Positions 21,929 through 33,879 of a stretch of 64,000 nt of DNA are shown here, piece after piece. This DNA is from Lithospermum erythrorhizon (Eukaryota; Streptophyta; Magnoliopsida; Boraginales; Boraginaceae): positions 97,823 through 161,822 of the forward strand of contig JADFUC010001696.1 in NCBI GenBank assembly GCA_019722365.1. The letters run 5' to 3'. The position numbers and the translations under genes were made by a program. The notes under the pieces were generated by a model that ran no database searches, was not told the DNA's origin, and was given only the letters and a program-made list of their open reading frames with translations. Numbering within the stretch: position 1 is the first letter of the stretch; every line of letters starts with the position of its first letter.

Positions 21929-24463
21929 TGTAATGCCAGGTATGACCCGTTAAAAAAATAACCGAAAATGAGAAATTATCGAGTTTTTCCGTAAAATCCG
22001 AAACCACTAAATATTTTGTGTTCCTAAATGTATATGTTTGGAGGTTAGTTGTCGGGTTAAGTTAAAACGGGAAGAATCGAGCGAGTTTAAGGCCCGAAAT
22101 TTCATCGGTTGAGTACGGGCTAAGCAAGAACTACGGCCCGCTTAAAGATGGTCCATTTAAGCCCAACCCAAGCCAAAAAATCTGTTTCTTCCACTTCCCG
22201 CTTCAGCCGTGTAGCAGGCGGGGACCCCTCCCCATTTTTTTTGATTTTCATCTTCAAATTTTTGCCACCGATTCCACGAGCTTTGGGCTTAAACTTTCGG
22301 AAGTTTCTCCCTCGTCATTCAGGTCGTTTTGAGGTAAAAAGTCATAATATTTTTCGGGTATTTTGTGAAATCCCACTTTTGACTTTGTTGACTTTTTTGA
22401 GGAATTTGAATTTTATTATTCATTTTAGTTGCTTGGGTTGTATATTAGTTGTTCTAAGTTGAAATATGATGTTTGAAGTGTTAAATTTTGGTGTTTTAAG
22501 GACGGTTTGACTTTTTAAAGAATTTGGTTTGACTTTTGGAATTTTGGATGAATTATTGTTTTGGAATTATAGGCCTAAATTGTGATATAGAAATGGATAA
22601 TGATTGATAATTTGGGGTAGAAAACATTGTTTTAGTGAATTAAAGTTCGGATGATCGCGGGTTGATTTTCGCCAAAATGTGATAATTATGTAAATTGGGG
22701 TATTAATGTAAATACGTTATTGGATTAATATTGAGTTGTTTTGAGATACGAATATGAACGATAGGTGTTGGGAATAAATAGGTCGGAATTGATCGTCTTG
22801 AATTTTGGAATGGAATCGAATTTAGAGATTTAGGATTGAGGTTTATGGTTAGAATTGGTTGGAGAAGGGTAAAATATAGAATTTAAAGTTAGGCAGAGAA
22901 TGTTAGAATTTGAATAGGATATAGGGGAGTTATTGAATTAAGTCGAAGCTTGAGGGTTGACAATAAAAATTTTCTTCGAAACGTAGCAGGAGACTTCATG
23001 CTTGTAGATTATAATGTTAAATGGGTAAAAGTATGATACTTAAAATTTGGTGGATAAAAGCAGGTTAAATGATTTCGGTAGTGATATTATTTTGTAATGT
23101 CATTCGGACTTGGGGCGTGGGGTAGTGAGGATGAGTTGGCCCGGCGTGAGTGAGTGCTTAGCCCGAGGTGGGGATTTATCACTCGTTTGTTAATTTACTT
23201 ATGTTTGGATGTTACGTATGGTAAATTGAGTGTGTTAATATAATACTGTTATTATTGCCCATTGTGGTAATATAGTGTGAATACGTAACCTCGATTTGTG
23301 TGAGGATTCTTGTGTAGTTGATCAGAGAGGATATTGTGTTGAGACATGTGATCTTGAGTATAATATACGTATTTGTAGTATTACGGTATCCATGTTGAGT
23401 AAAATTATTATTATTTGGAAGTATGCAGTGAGTATATCTCTACGGTAAGTCGCGAGGGTTTTTTATGCGGTTTGGACTTGTGTGTGTGATATAGGATACG
23501 TGAGGCTGTTGTGTTGTTGTGTACTTTGATATTATGTGCGTGTGTTTTGTGATGTTGAGATGTTGTTGGGAGTTGTTGAGGGTGAGCCTGCCGGGAAAAG
23601 GCGAGTTGTTATATATATTGAGGGTGAGCCTGCCGGGAAAAGGCGAGTGGGTGAGCTGGGAAAAGGCGAGTTGTTATCTAATTTGGAGTTGTTGGGAGAT
23701 CGGAGGATGGTTTGTTATGTATTATGTGTTGTGATTTCCCTTTGTTGTGTTCATTTACTTGTGAGTATATGGTAATGTGTTGGATGAGTTATTGTTATTT
23801 TTACCATTGAAGAGTTGTAGCGTGTGCCGAAGTTGAATGTCACGTGAGGGTGTGCGTTGTTTCGATGAGTATTCTGTTAGTATGTTCCGAGATAAATGAT
23901 GATTTTATTTTATTGTATTGATATGCCTGAAATTGCCCATTTTATTGATAGAGACTAGGTGTGTATATATACTTATATATATATAGAGATATGTTGAGTA
24001 TGTATTTAATCTTGTATGTTCATTAGGACTGGGTGATTACCATCGGGTGATCCGTTTCCACTAAGCTGTCGAGCTTACCCCATTCCTCCCGCGGATTGGT
24101 GTCCTCCGGGCGGCGAGTTGTGAGTGCCATTCCATTTAGGTGGCGGTGGCTAGGATCTCAGCGATCCCCTTGTTTTCTATTTAGTTCTTGATGTAAACAG
24201 TTGTTTTATTTTGGTTTGAAATTGTTAGACTATAAAAGGTACATTTTGTATTTTTAGATTCTGCAAGTGATGTGATTTGTGTTTGGTTTGGCTAGAATGC
24301 CACGATGGTTAAAAACTTAAATAAAGGTTTTCAGTTTTTCAACTATTTTATTTTATCAAGCGTAGGGTTTTTATGGGTTTTAAAGCAGTGTTTTTCGTGT
24401 CAACTATATCGATTGGTGACTTTCAGATATCTGAGTTGATGACGATTCTAACCTCGGGCGTCA
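21929..24463 (+). mobile_element. solo LTR of a Gypsy (chromovirus-like) element
   Basis: It begins TGTAATGCCAGG and ends near GGGCGTCA, with a length (2.5 kb) and overall style like the family C LTRs further right (TGTAATAACCCG...). There is no internal region or second LTR next to it. It interrupts an antisense family B LTR whose two halves lie on either side. I could not find a clean 5-bp target-site duplication. Confidence 0.65.
23578..23680 (+). repeat. short tandem repeat inside the solo LTR
   Basis: Two near-perfect copies and one shortened copy of a unit built on GAGCCTGCCGGGAAAAGGCG follow each other. This is the kind of internal minisatellite often seen in long Gypsy LTRs. Confidence 0.85.
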
Positions 24464-25290
24464 CGACTTCGAGGCGAATTAAGATTACACAAAAGCTTGT
24501 TCAACACCGAAATGATGTCCTACAGGTGCACACCAAGAGGGGGAAAGCAGATAAAGTACTTGAACTTTGCTAAGAGTTTGAAGATGAATAAAGTGGAAGA
24601 GAAAAACTCTTCTAATTCTTGGGGGGAGGCTATTCTTAGAGAGAGGGGATTCAGGTTTTATGATAATGATAAAAAATCCTAATCAATTCTTTAAATACGA
24701 GTCCCAAATTCCACTCGTTAAAATCGGTTTAACTCGTTAGCAATTGGGCCGTTAGCAGGCTTATAATTAAATGACTGAGTTACTAGTAGGTTTGTTCTAT
24801 TTTAATTAACTTAACAGTCCCAATTAAAATACTTGAATCACTCTCGAATAACTTACCAGGTTATTCATCAATTTCAACTGCTTAATTGATTAAACTTGCA
24901 AGTTTAACCAATTGATATTCATCAATATATATTTTAACAAATATATGAATATTGAGGAATACATCTCTCAATATACAAGTCTCGTTTAATTTCATTCATG
25001 AAATATTATTCGAATATCATTGTATGTGTGTGACCTTCTAGGCTCAGATAATAGTAAGTTGTATAATAATAATAATTGACCAATTACTATTATTATAACG
25101 ATTAGTAAGATCTGGCAATCGCTCTGGCAACAAATTATCTAAAGGCACACTTTAGTAATAGCACATAGGCTACTAAGGTGAACACTAAGTTACGTGGAAA
25201 TACATTTAACAAAACCGGTAAATGAATTGATACACAATTATTAAGTAGCAGGCACAGCCAAAAGATCCAATTCTCATTGATTTCCGACAG

Positions 25291-28200
25291 GTTATTAATA
25301 GAGGCAACTACACAAGTCCATCACTCCACGAGTGGGATGAGTTGAAGGTCACAAAGGCTATGGAACAAGTTGATGAGATCGTTGGATTCTCAAAAGCCGT
25401 AGCCGTTGGGATCACGAAGGAGAGAAAAGGAGATGATGGACGAGTTTTCCTCACCGACCTCTCAAATTCATGCCCATGGATAGAAAAGGTACAAGGTACA
25501 CGTTGATCTAAATAATATAAATCTTAAGTATTGGTTAATAATGTCGTGGTATGTAAATTTTGTGTATTGTTGAAAACAACTTAAAATAGTATTGTTTCTG
25601 TAATACACTACCTAGTAGTATCGTGGTATCCATTAATAGCTCAATAATACCCATATGAACATTGTGGTGGTATCGACCTATTTTTTATGTTTGTAATACA
25701 TGAATAAAACACGACAACATGTAATACACTAGTTTCCATGGTAGTATTGTTTGGTTAATCTCGTTTGTGTTAACTAGCCAATTCTATTATGTTGAATGCT
25801 TATATATGTCTTATCATAAACTGGAATACACATCAAAGAGCTACCGTAGTATCCGTCGACAATAGTAATACCGCCCACGATTACGCTATGGTATTGCAGC
25901 GACACTACAAATTATTGTTTCGATTATTTGGTGCCAAAGCATGTTGCCCATTGCAAATGCCAAATAGATGCCTACCAGGAATGCATGGAAGTTCTAACCA
26001 AGCGGATGGATGAGTTCAGCAGAGAATGTGAGAGTGTTAGAAATGAAGATGCGCCGGAAAGAGCGAAGAAGAAAAAGAAGGCGACGACAAGTAATTCCGG
26101 TCTTGAAAAAAATAGAAAGCAACAAGACAAGAATAAGGGGAAGACTACAATGAATCACGGCGAAACCCCAGAAAGAAGGCCAGCTGAGATGATGTTGAGG
26201 CAAGTGATGTTGGTTACCAAAGAATGCGATATAGAAAAATGTAACTATCACACAAGCGTATGGAAAGCGAGGTCAAAGGTGTGAATTTATCACTTTCTGT
26301 TAGTTTCAAGCTTGACCAATGTTTAACTTGACAAACCAGCGGTAGAATTGGGGATGGACAAGCGAAAGTTTACAAGAGGGATCCATGATGTTTAAGCGGC
26401 CCGTTACCGGTCGAGCCAAACTCTATCTCCAAGAAGAGTCAAGCATGTGGCAGAAATCGTTGTAACATTTAGCTCTTTAATATTATGATCTCATTAATTA
26501 ATTGTAGTTGCGATTGCAGATGGTGGATAAAAAGCCCGCGAAAATTTATCTTGAGGACTCCTAGAACACAATCGGGAGATGTTGACATCTCGGATGCCAA
26601 TCTTGACGTCCTTGTGAAATCTGCTTGTAATGTAGGAAACAGGGAACAAATGTAGGTCCGAGAATACTTTGGGTTATGTCATAAATTTTTATATGGGCTC
26701 TCTTAAAATTAGTAGGCATTGTAATAATACAAGAATTGGGTAATGTACTAGCTATTAGATCTTGATAATTACATTCGGGGGTTGTAATAGTATAATTAAT
26801 CTCTATTATATGTTTCCATTTATGTGGTATCGTATAACTCGTCTGTAACACACTGATTCTCGATGCTATGGTATCACATATTGTTTTTTAATAATATGTG
26901 AATACCCCTAAACTGTGATGTTGTACCACTGTAATTGTCCAATGCAGAGATCAAGCCGATAAAGATACCGGGAAAGACGATATAGATCGTGATGTGACTC
27001 AGCGAATCACCATTTACGAAACAATAAAAGAAGACGGTCATTATGGGTACATTATCATTTATTTACTATTGTTTTGCAAATAAAATAACTTTCATGGCCG
27101 CTAACTTTAAACAATGAAGTGTAAACATTTTGCATTGGAAATGTAGGGAAGCCGAAAATGATCCTGCTATTTGAGAGAAATCTGAATCACGAGTTTGAAG
27201 AGTTGAGTGATGAGATCCTTCTAGAATTAGTAGAACTTCATCCAACTTTGCTAGAAGCTGAGTAAGCTTTATTCTTTGATGTTATTAGGAAATAATATGG
27301 AACACATTTTGTTCTAATAATTGGAACCTTTTCTTTATGGGTAGTCCAAAACCACTTTTGTCGATCCCACCACCTTTTGAGGTAGTTGCTGTATCGGACG
27401 GAGAAGAACCATATAAAGAGGTTTGGGGATGGGACGAGTACTAGGACAAACGAAAAAGAGAATTTAAGCCATCGTGGGTGTTTAAGAGCCCATTAAGGCA
27501 GAGCCATTTCACGAAGTCGAAGTGGATGAATTTACCCAGATTGTAGCTGCCATACTTTGGATCATAAGCTTTACAAGTAAGACACATTTTTCGGTTATGT
27601 AAAATATTAATTTAGTTTATTAACTAATTCTCATGAGGTGGTTTCGATTGGTTCACATATGTTTGTGTTAGGTATGTAATACTATTATGTTGCATGCCAA
27701 TATATGTTATAATCTACAATACCCATCTTCTTCATACCATGGTATCCATTCAGTCAACTAAAATAGCACCACCAAGTATGATTTGGTACTGCAATTGCAC
27801 TGGTCACGGAATATTTATTCCGCTTAAAAATAGTAATAGGAAAACACAAAATGCAGGTTTGAATACCTGTATAGGTGTGATAGAGGAGGAATATTCCAAC
27901 TGGACAAAAAAGATATGTGGACGACCAATATCGATCAATGGGTGTTGTCGAATGTAATTGATGCATGGGCAAACGTGTTGAACATGAAACAAGAGCAACG
28001 AAAGATCAAGAGAATATACACAATGGTTGTGCATGACATAGTAAGTACTATTCTTGAAAATCTACTATAGACAATGAATATTTGATTATTTATAATTTCA
28101 TAAATTAAAATACTTGGATTACAATAACAATTGCAGCAAGAATTATGTGGTGTAGATATGAGGAGTCACATTGATACCAGGGCAGATAGTAAAGGCTGAA

Positions 28201-28969
28201 ACATTACATTTGCCAAGCGACTAAGCTATTTCAAATATGTAGTTGGCAAAACATGGATATTGATAACGAATATTATAGTTCAATATATTTATATGTTAAT
28301 TAATTCGATGTATACCTTGCTATATCTGTGGTATCCAATACATTCATAATAAATCCCATATTTGGTTGTCGGAAGGTATTTCTAAAGATACCAAACAAAG
28401 CTTTATTTATTTGTCTTTTATTTCGGAATCTTGATCACAATAAGCTTTCAATCATTATGTGCAGCTTTGTGATAAACAGCTTAGAAGATCAAAGAAAATG
28501 CGTGGCTTGAGAAGAGAGTCTAAGTGGTTACGCAAGGATATCCAAGAATGGAGCATGAAATGGTTGCACTTCATGGGTGGAAACAGTGGTGAGAGAAGCG
28601 ATATGTTTACGTTATGGGAAAATACCTTGAGGTGAAGGCGTGTATATTCTTGGGATCAGTCTCATCGCCAGAGTGCCACAACAACATGATAACCACAGCT
28701 GTGGGGCTTTTGTTATGAAGTATATGGAAGAATGGTATGGTTGCACCCCGGAAATGGTTTCATTTGTTGGTTGGCCCAAATACAAAACCAACAGCGCAAA
28801 GGTACAAAAAAGGACACGTGAATTCCGCATCAACTTGACTCATGAATTGTTAACTGATTCGTCAAATACAGTTCGAGGTCATGTATCCGGAATGGCAAAG
28901 GAACATCATGAGGCACAGGTGGAAGAAATGGAATATTTTCTGAACAAAAGAGCTCGAGTGAAAAAATAG
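25291..28969 (+). pseudogene. Ulp1-like cysteine peptidase gene of the Mutator-like element (broken)
   Basis: Coding pieces on the + strand: 25291-25488 (GNYTSPSLHEWDELK..., open across the exon and cut at its left by the LTR), 25928-26284 (Lys-rich, KKKKKATTSNSG), about 26948-27260, about 27880-28040 (WVLSNVIDAWANVLN) and 28480-28969. The last piece carries VPQQHDNHSCGAFVMKYMEEW-like sequence, matching the end of the Ulp1/C48 active site (Q...D/N-x-CG-x-F) with the catalytic Cys. The His-containing segment is not intact upstream, and stops interrupt several pieces, so activity is unlikely. Introns between the pieces are AT-rich and carry repeated TGGTAT motifs. Confidence 0.72.
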
Positions 28970-29899
28970 ATTAGATGAATGAATTGTAGTTGTTAGAACT
29001 GAATGGTAGTTATTAGACATGTTTTTTAGATATATTTTTTTTATGATATGTTATTATTTGTTAATTGATGACTTGAATCCCATCGTAAGGTATATGTTGG
29101 TACTCATTTTATATGTATTAATACACATTCACGCCTGTGAGGTATGCGCTAAAAATAAAAAAGCATCGTAATAAGAAAAAGTAAAAAAAAAAATGTAGAG
29201 ATAGGAAGTTTACACAATCTATTGTAAAAGATCAACATGATTTTAATATACTACACCAAAGGCGTGGAATAAGTACCAAATGGTAATTTTAAAAAGAGCC
29301 ATACATCATGTGGTGGTATTGCATGGAACTGCTAACTACATATGACAACATCGAATTAAAATATAAAATGATGAATTAATTATCATGTTGAGTAGAATAT
29401 TTATACTGCAGAGCCATGTCGCTCTTAAGTTGTTGTTTCCACTTCAAATGCCTAGTCTCAAGGTTGGACATCAATCTAACTTTGCTCCCCTCCTCATCCG
29501 TACGACACTTCTTAAACTTCAAAGACAAGTCATACACTTCCTCTCTGTCAAGAGCAGATGAACACTCAAAACACAACAAAAAAAATAAGACATCAAGTTA
29601 AGAAAAATAGTTTATGAAATTACTATAAATATTTCCTTCGTACAGCGGATGACAGACCCTGATTGAATAATCTTATCCGCTACGCTGGCACCTTGAAAAA
29701 GAATGAAGGGTATTATGATACTTTCTCATTTACTAACATGCGATATTATGCAACAGACTAATAATATCGCAATATGGTAGAACGTGGTATTAATAGTTTC
29801 ACAACTAATACCATGTACGACCATTGAGTGGGATTACAGGCAGAATAATATTTATAGATGGGAAATAAAACTAACCTTCATACCAATATCGCATGAATT

Positions 29900-31920
29900 C
29901 GTGTAAAACTACGGATAATAGCATAAACGTGTGTTAAGACTGACCGTGTTGTTGTAAAGGCGAAGATATAACTGACCATGTGTAGAAGAAACAACTTCTT
30001 TTGCGACATCTGGTATTTCTAAACAAGATTTTGCAGAACTACGTGTCCATCGACTTATAATAAACTCATTTGGAAGCTTGATCTGCCAAAACTCATTATT
30101 GCCCGAATGAACCATATACCTCCATCGCCCTCATTATCTTGGCACATCAACCCGGTGATTCTCAAAAAAATAGCAAGGGAACATTTGATATAAGATCTAT
30201 CCATATCTGAGTAAATTTCACTTCCTCCTCGACTAAAGTCCTCTCAAGACCATTTTTACATTCTGACTGAACAAAGTCAATTTTACGAGGAACACCGTTA
30301 AAAAATCCATAGTTTCCTGATTCAACACAATAAATATAGTGAATCTTATAAAAAGCAGAATGAAAATGGTCCTTCGGGTATTAGTATAAGCTAAAACAAT
30401 TATCATACCTCATAACTAGAAACCGTATATTGCTCCACATCAAATGTCTCCTGAGGTTGACCACAAGAAAATAATGCAATAAATAACATATAGAATTAGA
30501 TAAATCATGTGTTGAAGAAATATAAACAAGACATCAAAACTAATACCTTCATAGTATAAGTCATCCCAGTTTCATACTCATGTTGTATCAACTTGAACGA
30601 TTGGGAGTGAAGAGCAAGCGGCGTAGTTCATAGAGCTATAATTTGGTGTTCGAGGTGTGTGCATATATGGAAGTCCCTATTGTGCTCATTCCAACGAAGA
30701 TCATCAAGAAGTGCCTGAAAGTTACGCAACAGTTCGGACACATGCATAGACGGTTTAAGGTAATGACGAGCAAATGCATTGCTATTCCCAGTGAGATTAT
30801 TGTTTTGACCGCGATGAATGTATCCTTCGCTTTACATGTAGAAGACTAATGCTTCCGGAAGTTGTATATGAAGAGAGAAAGCCAAGTATGATAAGGAGGT
30901 TGACTTCCTATCAAAACAATTATTTAGCATTCGGCGCCCTCAAACTCAAATTTGGACTCTGAATCAACATATCTAATCAAATGATTTAGAAAATCAAGAA
31001 AAGTAGAGTCACCTAAAAAACCCAAATGCTTTCTGGCATTTTGATCAATGTGTCAGGAACACAAAGCATGAAATACACCAGGAAAAATATCCCGAATAGC
31101 AAAAGCACAGTGCGGGAGCTTGATCTATCATGATGGTGCTGGGAGTCTTGAATTCATGCATTTGAGAAATCTTCCAAATACCCATTTAAATGATTGAGCA
31201 AATCTCGCCGTACATAAGTGCGGCACCAAAAGCGATGCGCTTGTGGTGGTTGAATCCCACGAACATCCCTACACAAAGGAAAAGAGAGATATTGTTTTTT
31301 CAGCACTAATACCATGATATGAACTACGGTGATATTATTTTTTCTCAAAGCGAAACCAATACCACAAAAAATAAACATTGGTATTGCGAGAATACCTAAT
31401 GGCACCATGACTATCATTCGTCACAGCCAAGTAGTATCGAAACTAACAGTCACCAAACTTGAATAATGCGAGATCATAACGGCATCCGCCCAAAATAACG
31501 ATGGCATTCCTCATCAATCTCGATGTCGTGAAAAAACAGAACTTAGCGACAACTTGATCTCTCAACCATTTAACGGCCGCGTCTCGGGGAAAGCGTCTTA
31601 AATGCGCATAACCGAACTTACATAATTCCACAGATCCTTCCGTGTAAAACCCATATCATAAACGCTTGCCATAGGTGTCTGTAGCGTGTCGAATATGCAC
31701 CTCCATGATATCCCATGTTTTCACATGGACATTAATCATACCCTTATGCTCGAGGGCTTATGCGTCACATATACTCGTTAGGTGAACTTTATCCACATCA
31801 GCGAGATCATGGTTGTGAGCGTCCGTCCACTCACGTAATAACATAACCCGCGGTTATGCCAATCCCATCTGGTCGCATGGTACAATGGTCCTTGGCAGAT
31901 GCTCTCTTGACTGGCTTACA
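29900..31920 (-). pseudogene. FAR1-like MULE transposase (broken)
   Basis: Following the minus strand across frames, from right to left, gives these FAR1/MULE transposase blocks. First an AHNHDL-like segment (about 31800), then AVKWLRDQVVAK (about 31560). A GFNHHKRIAFGAALMYGE-like block follows (about 31210-31250). Then TPSTIMIDQAPAL with a frame-shifted continuation (about 31080-31150), which contains one of the DDE-region aspartates. Then an ESKFEFE-like stretch (about 30950), and finally LPNEFIISRWTRSSAKS (about 30030-30100), typical of the C-terminal region next to the SWIM finger. Order and spacing fit FAR1-type transposases. Frameshifts show it is inactive or badly read. Confidence 0.72.
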
Positions 31921-32978
31921 CCCTATACCCTTCTTTTTAAATTTATCACCTTGCTTACTAAAGTCCATGTAGGCGTGGCCGAATGTAGTGCGATGTCAGG
32001 ACCCCCTCTTTTGTTTTTTTTTTTTTTGACATTAACGACCGTCGTATGCAAAATCACGTGATCGGGCATAAGTTGAATAAAATTGAAATGCTTCATGGTT
32101 GTCAACAAACACCAAATTACTCTAAGTGGAAACATCATCAGATTTGTAAGGAAAACCTACAATGATAAAATAAAGAACTCGACATAGAAACATTCCATGA
32201 GATTACATGCAAACAACAGAATACCATACTACAATGCTATGTGGGATTACAATGCATAAAAGTAATACCATGAAATAATTGCCGGCGGTATTCTGGTAAT
32301 TTCCTGATAACTAATTCATATACTCTATACCATTAGCCCTCAGATAGAAATAATTACAAAATAATTATAAAAAAAAAATGATAAAGATTTTTGATCTGAG
32401 AAGTTCCAAGAATTTGGAAATTTGATTAGTAGAGTTAAGCACTACACAAACAATATACGAAATTAGATACGAAAAGACAAATGAAAAAATTAAAAAGGAA
32501 TAAAATTAAAACACAATCTAAAAATCAAACCTTTAGATTTAATAGAATTTAAACAATGAAAACACTCTTCATCCTTGTTAGACAAAACTAGAATAAACAT
32601 AAAATTTCGACATTATTGAAAGCATATATAATTACCAAAAATATTAATACCTTTTAAATTTAAAGGGATCGTTGATAGCGAATTGGAGTTAGCAAATTGA
32701 AAGCACAATTTTGTAAGCATCTAAAAATCATTCGGTGAATAGAGTAATTTTTTTTTCATTTTTCTTTAAATTGCTATTTTCAACTTTCTTTCTTATTTCT
32801 CGTATGTTCACACTTCATAGAGGAAATAGCTGCGGAATTGATTAAAAGTAAAAGAAATATAAATTTTAATTTACGTAAACTTTTTTAATTTCAATTTCTT
32901 TGTTTTATTTTCCATAATTTTTAGTTTAGAGGTTTGTTAATAATGTCTGATTACAAGCGATGTAGTATATGTTATTGT

Positions 32979-32979
<1 letters not shown>

Positions 32980-33010
<31 letters not shown>
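32980..33010 (+). repeat. (ATT)n microsatellite
   Basis: About ten uninterrupted ATT triplets. Confidence 0.95.
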
Positions 33011-33011
<1 letters not shown>

Positions 33012-33418
33012 CTTGGATTATGACTTTGATTGTGTTTGTTTATTAAATGTATTTGGATGATAGATTAATTATGTCATTTGCATCTTTCTAGATAATATAT
33101 TTTGAATTATTTGATCAATTATCATTCTATTTTTCATTTGATAAATTATTGTTATTATTTTAATAATAAATCATGGACTACCAAAGACTGCATGCGGCTT
33201 CGCGACAACGCCATTGACTTTTTGGGGTTCATTGCCCACGGACATATTAAATTTCCGAACTATGAGTGCACTTCGCCCCGTTTGACTCACAGTGCATTTA
33301 TTGGTTTTCATTTGGAGTTATGATGTATATGTTTCTTTTTCAACGATAAAGATATCATTAAAAATAACTCACGACAAAAAAGTATGTAAGTACAAGAAAA
33401 CACAAGCAACTAATTATT

Positions 33419-33871
33419 TCAATCCTCTAATATAGTCGTCTGAAACAAGTGGGGAGGATTATGAAGCCAAGAAACTCCATCATTCGAGCCGCAATTCCAA
33501 TGTGCTACCAAATGAGCTGCATTGTTATATTTTCTTGTAAAATTTAGATTGCCTTGAGTTGCGAATCCCAAAAGAAGAATATTCGTGATGACCACATCAA
33601 TCTCCATAAAAATACCCATCTCCCATGAAAAAGCTCAAACCAAAATATTCGAATCACTCTCGATCTCAATATCATGCCAGCCTCGACTCATAGCAAAAGT
33701 CATTGCTTCTCGGACAGCTAATGCATCAGCTACTAAAGCACTACTAACATTCTCCAGCATCCGAAAGCAACCCCCCTTAAAATTCCCCATTGGTGCCAAA
33801 ACACACCAATTTACCATTCGATTGTCTCGTTTGTGTCCCGCGTCACAATTCAGTAGCTGAGGCATTACCAT
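33419..33871 (-). pseudogene. plant LINE-type RNase H domain remnant
   Basis: A minus-strand frame (33871-33635) reads WCVLAPMGNFKGGCF, then ALVADALAVREAMTFA, then DIEIESDSN. These are the conserved blocks of the RNase H-like domain (RVT_3) at the C-terminus of plant non-LTR retrotransposons. The following frame (33619-33419) continues with NFTRKYNNAAHLVAHW and a WLHNPPHLF tail, which fit the HxxRxxNxxAHxLA helix and the family's usual end. One frameshift separates the two. It could alternatively be a host RNase H-like gene fragment. No upstream RT is present. Confidence 0.8.
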
Positions 33872-33879
33872 GCCATGAT

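Larger units (their letters stand above)
20531..25289 (-). mobile_element. antisense family B LTR retroelement (5' LTR plus internal region)
   Basis: The internal part, about 20531-21740, is the reverse complement of the 53240-54500 internal region (shared motifs such as GATAATTAATTGTAAAT-like and CACGTGATTTAATGATAAT). It continues into an antisense family B LTR that ends TTTCCGACA at 25289, abutting a Mutator-like element exon. The LTR is split by a Gypsy-type solo LTR at 21929-24463. No gag or pol domain is recognisable in the internal DNA. Confidence 0.7.
25290..33100. mobile_element. Mutator-like element with Ulp1-type peptidase and FAR1-like transposase
   Basis: Two convergent broken genes fill this block. 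On the + strand (25291-28969) is a multi-exon frame set ending in a Ulp1/C48 peptidase motif. On the - strand (about 29900-31920) is a FAR1/MULE-type transposase. Plant MULEs carrying Ulp1-like genes (Kaonashi-like) are known. The left end is cut by the antisense family B LTR at 25289, inside an open reading frame, so the terminal part of the element is displaced or lost. I did not find terminal inverted repeats, and the right border near 33.1 kb is a guess. Confidence 0.7.

Noticed and set aside
22148..22462. 104-codon + strand frame
   Set aside because: It lies wholly inside the Gypsy-type solo LTR and shows no protein similarity I recognise.
28640..28969. Ulp1-like frame as a host SUMO protease gene
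   Set aside because: Only the Cys end of the active site is in the frame, upstream pieces are broken, and it lies next to a MULE transposase. A transposon gene is the better reading.
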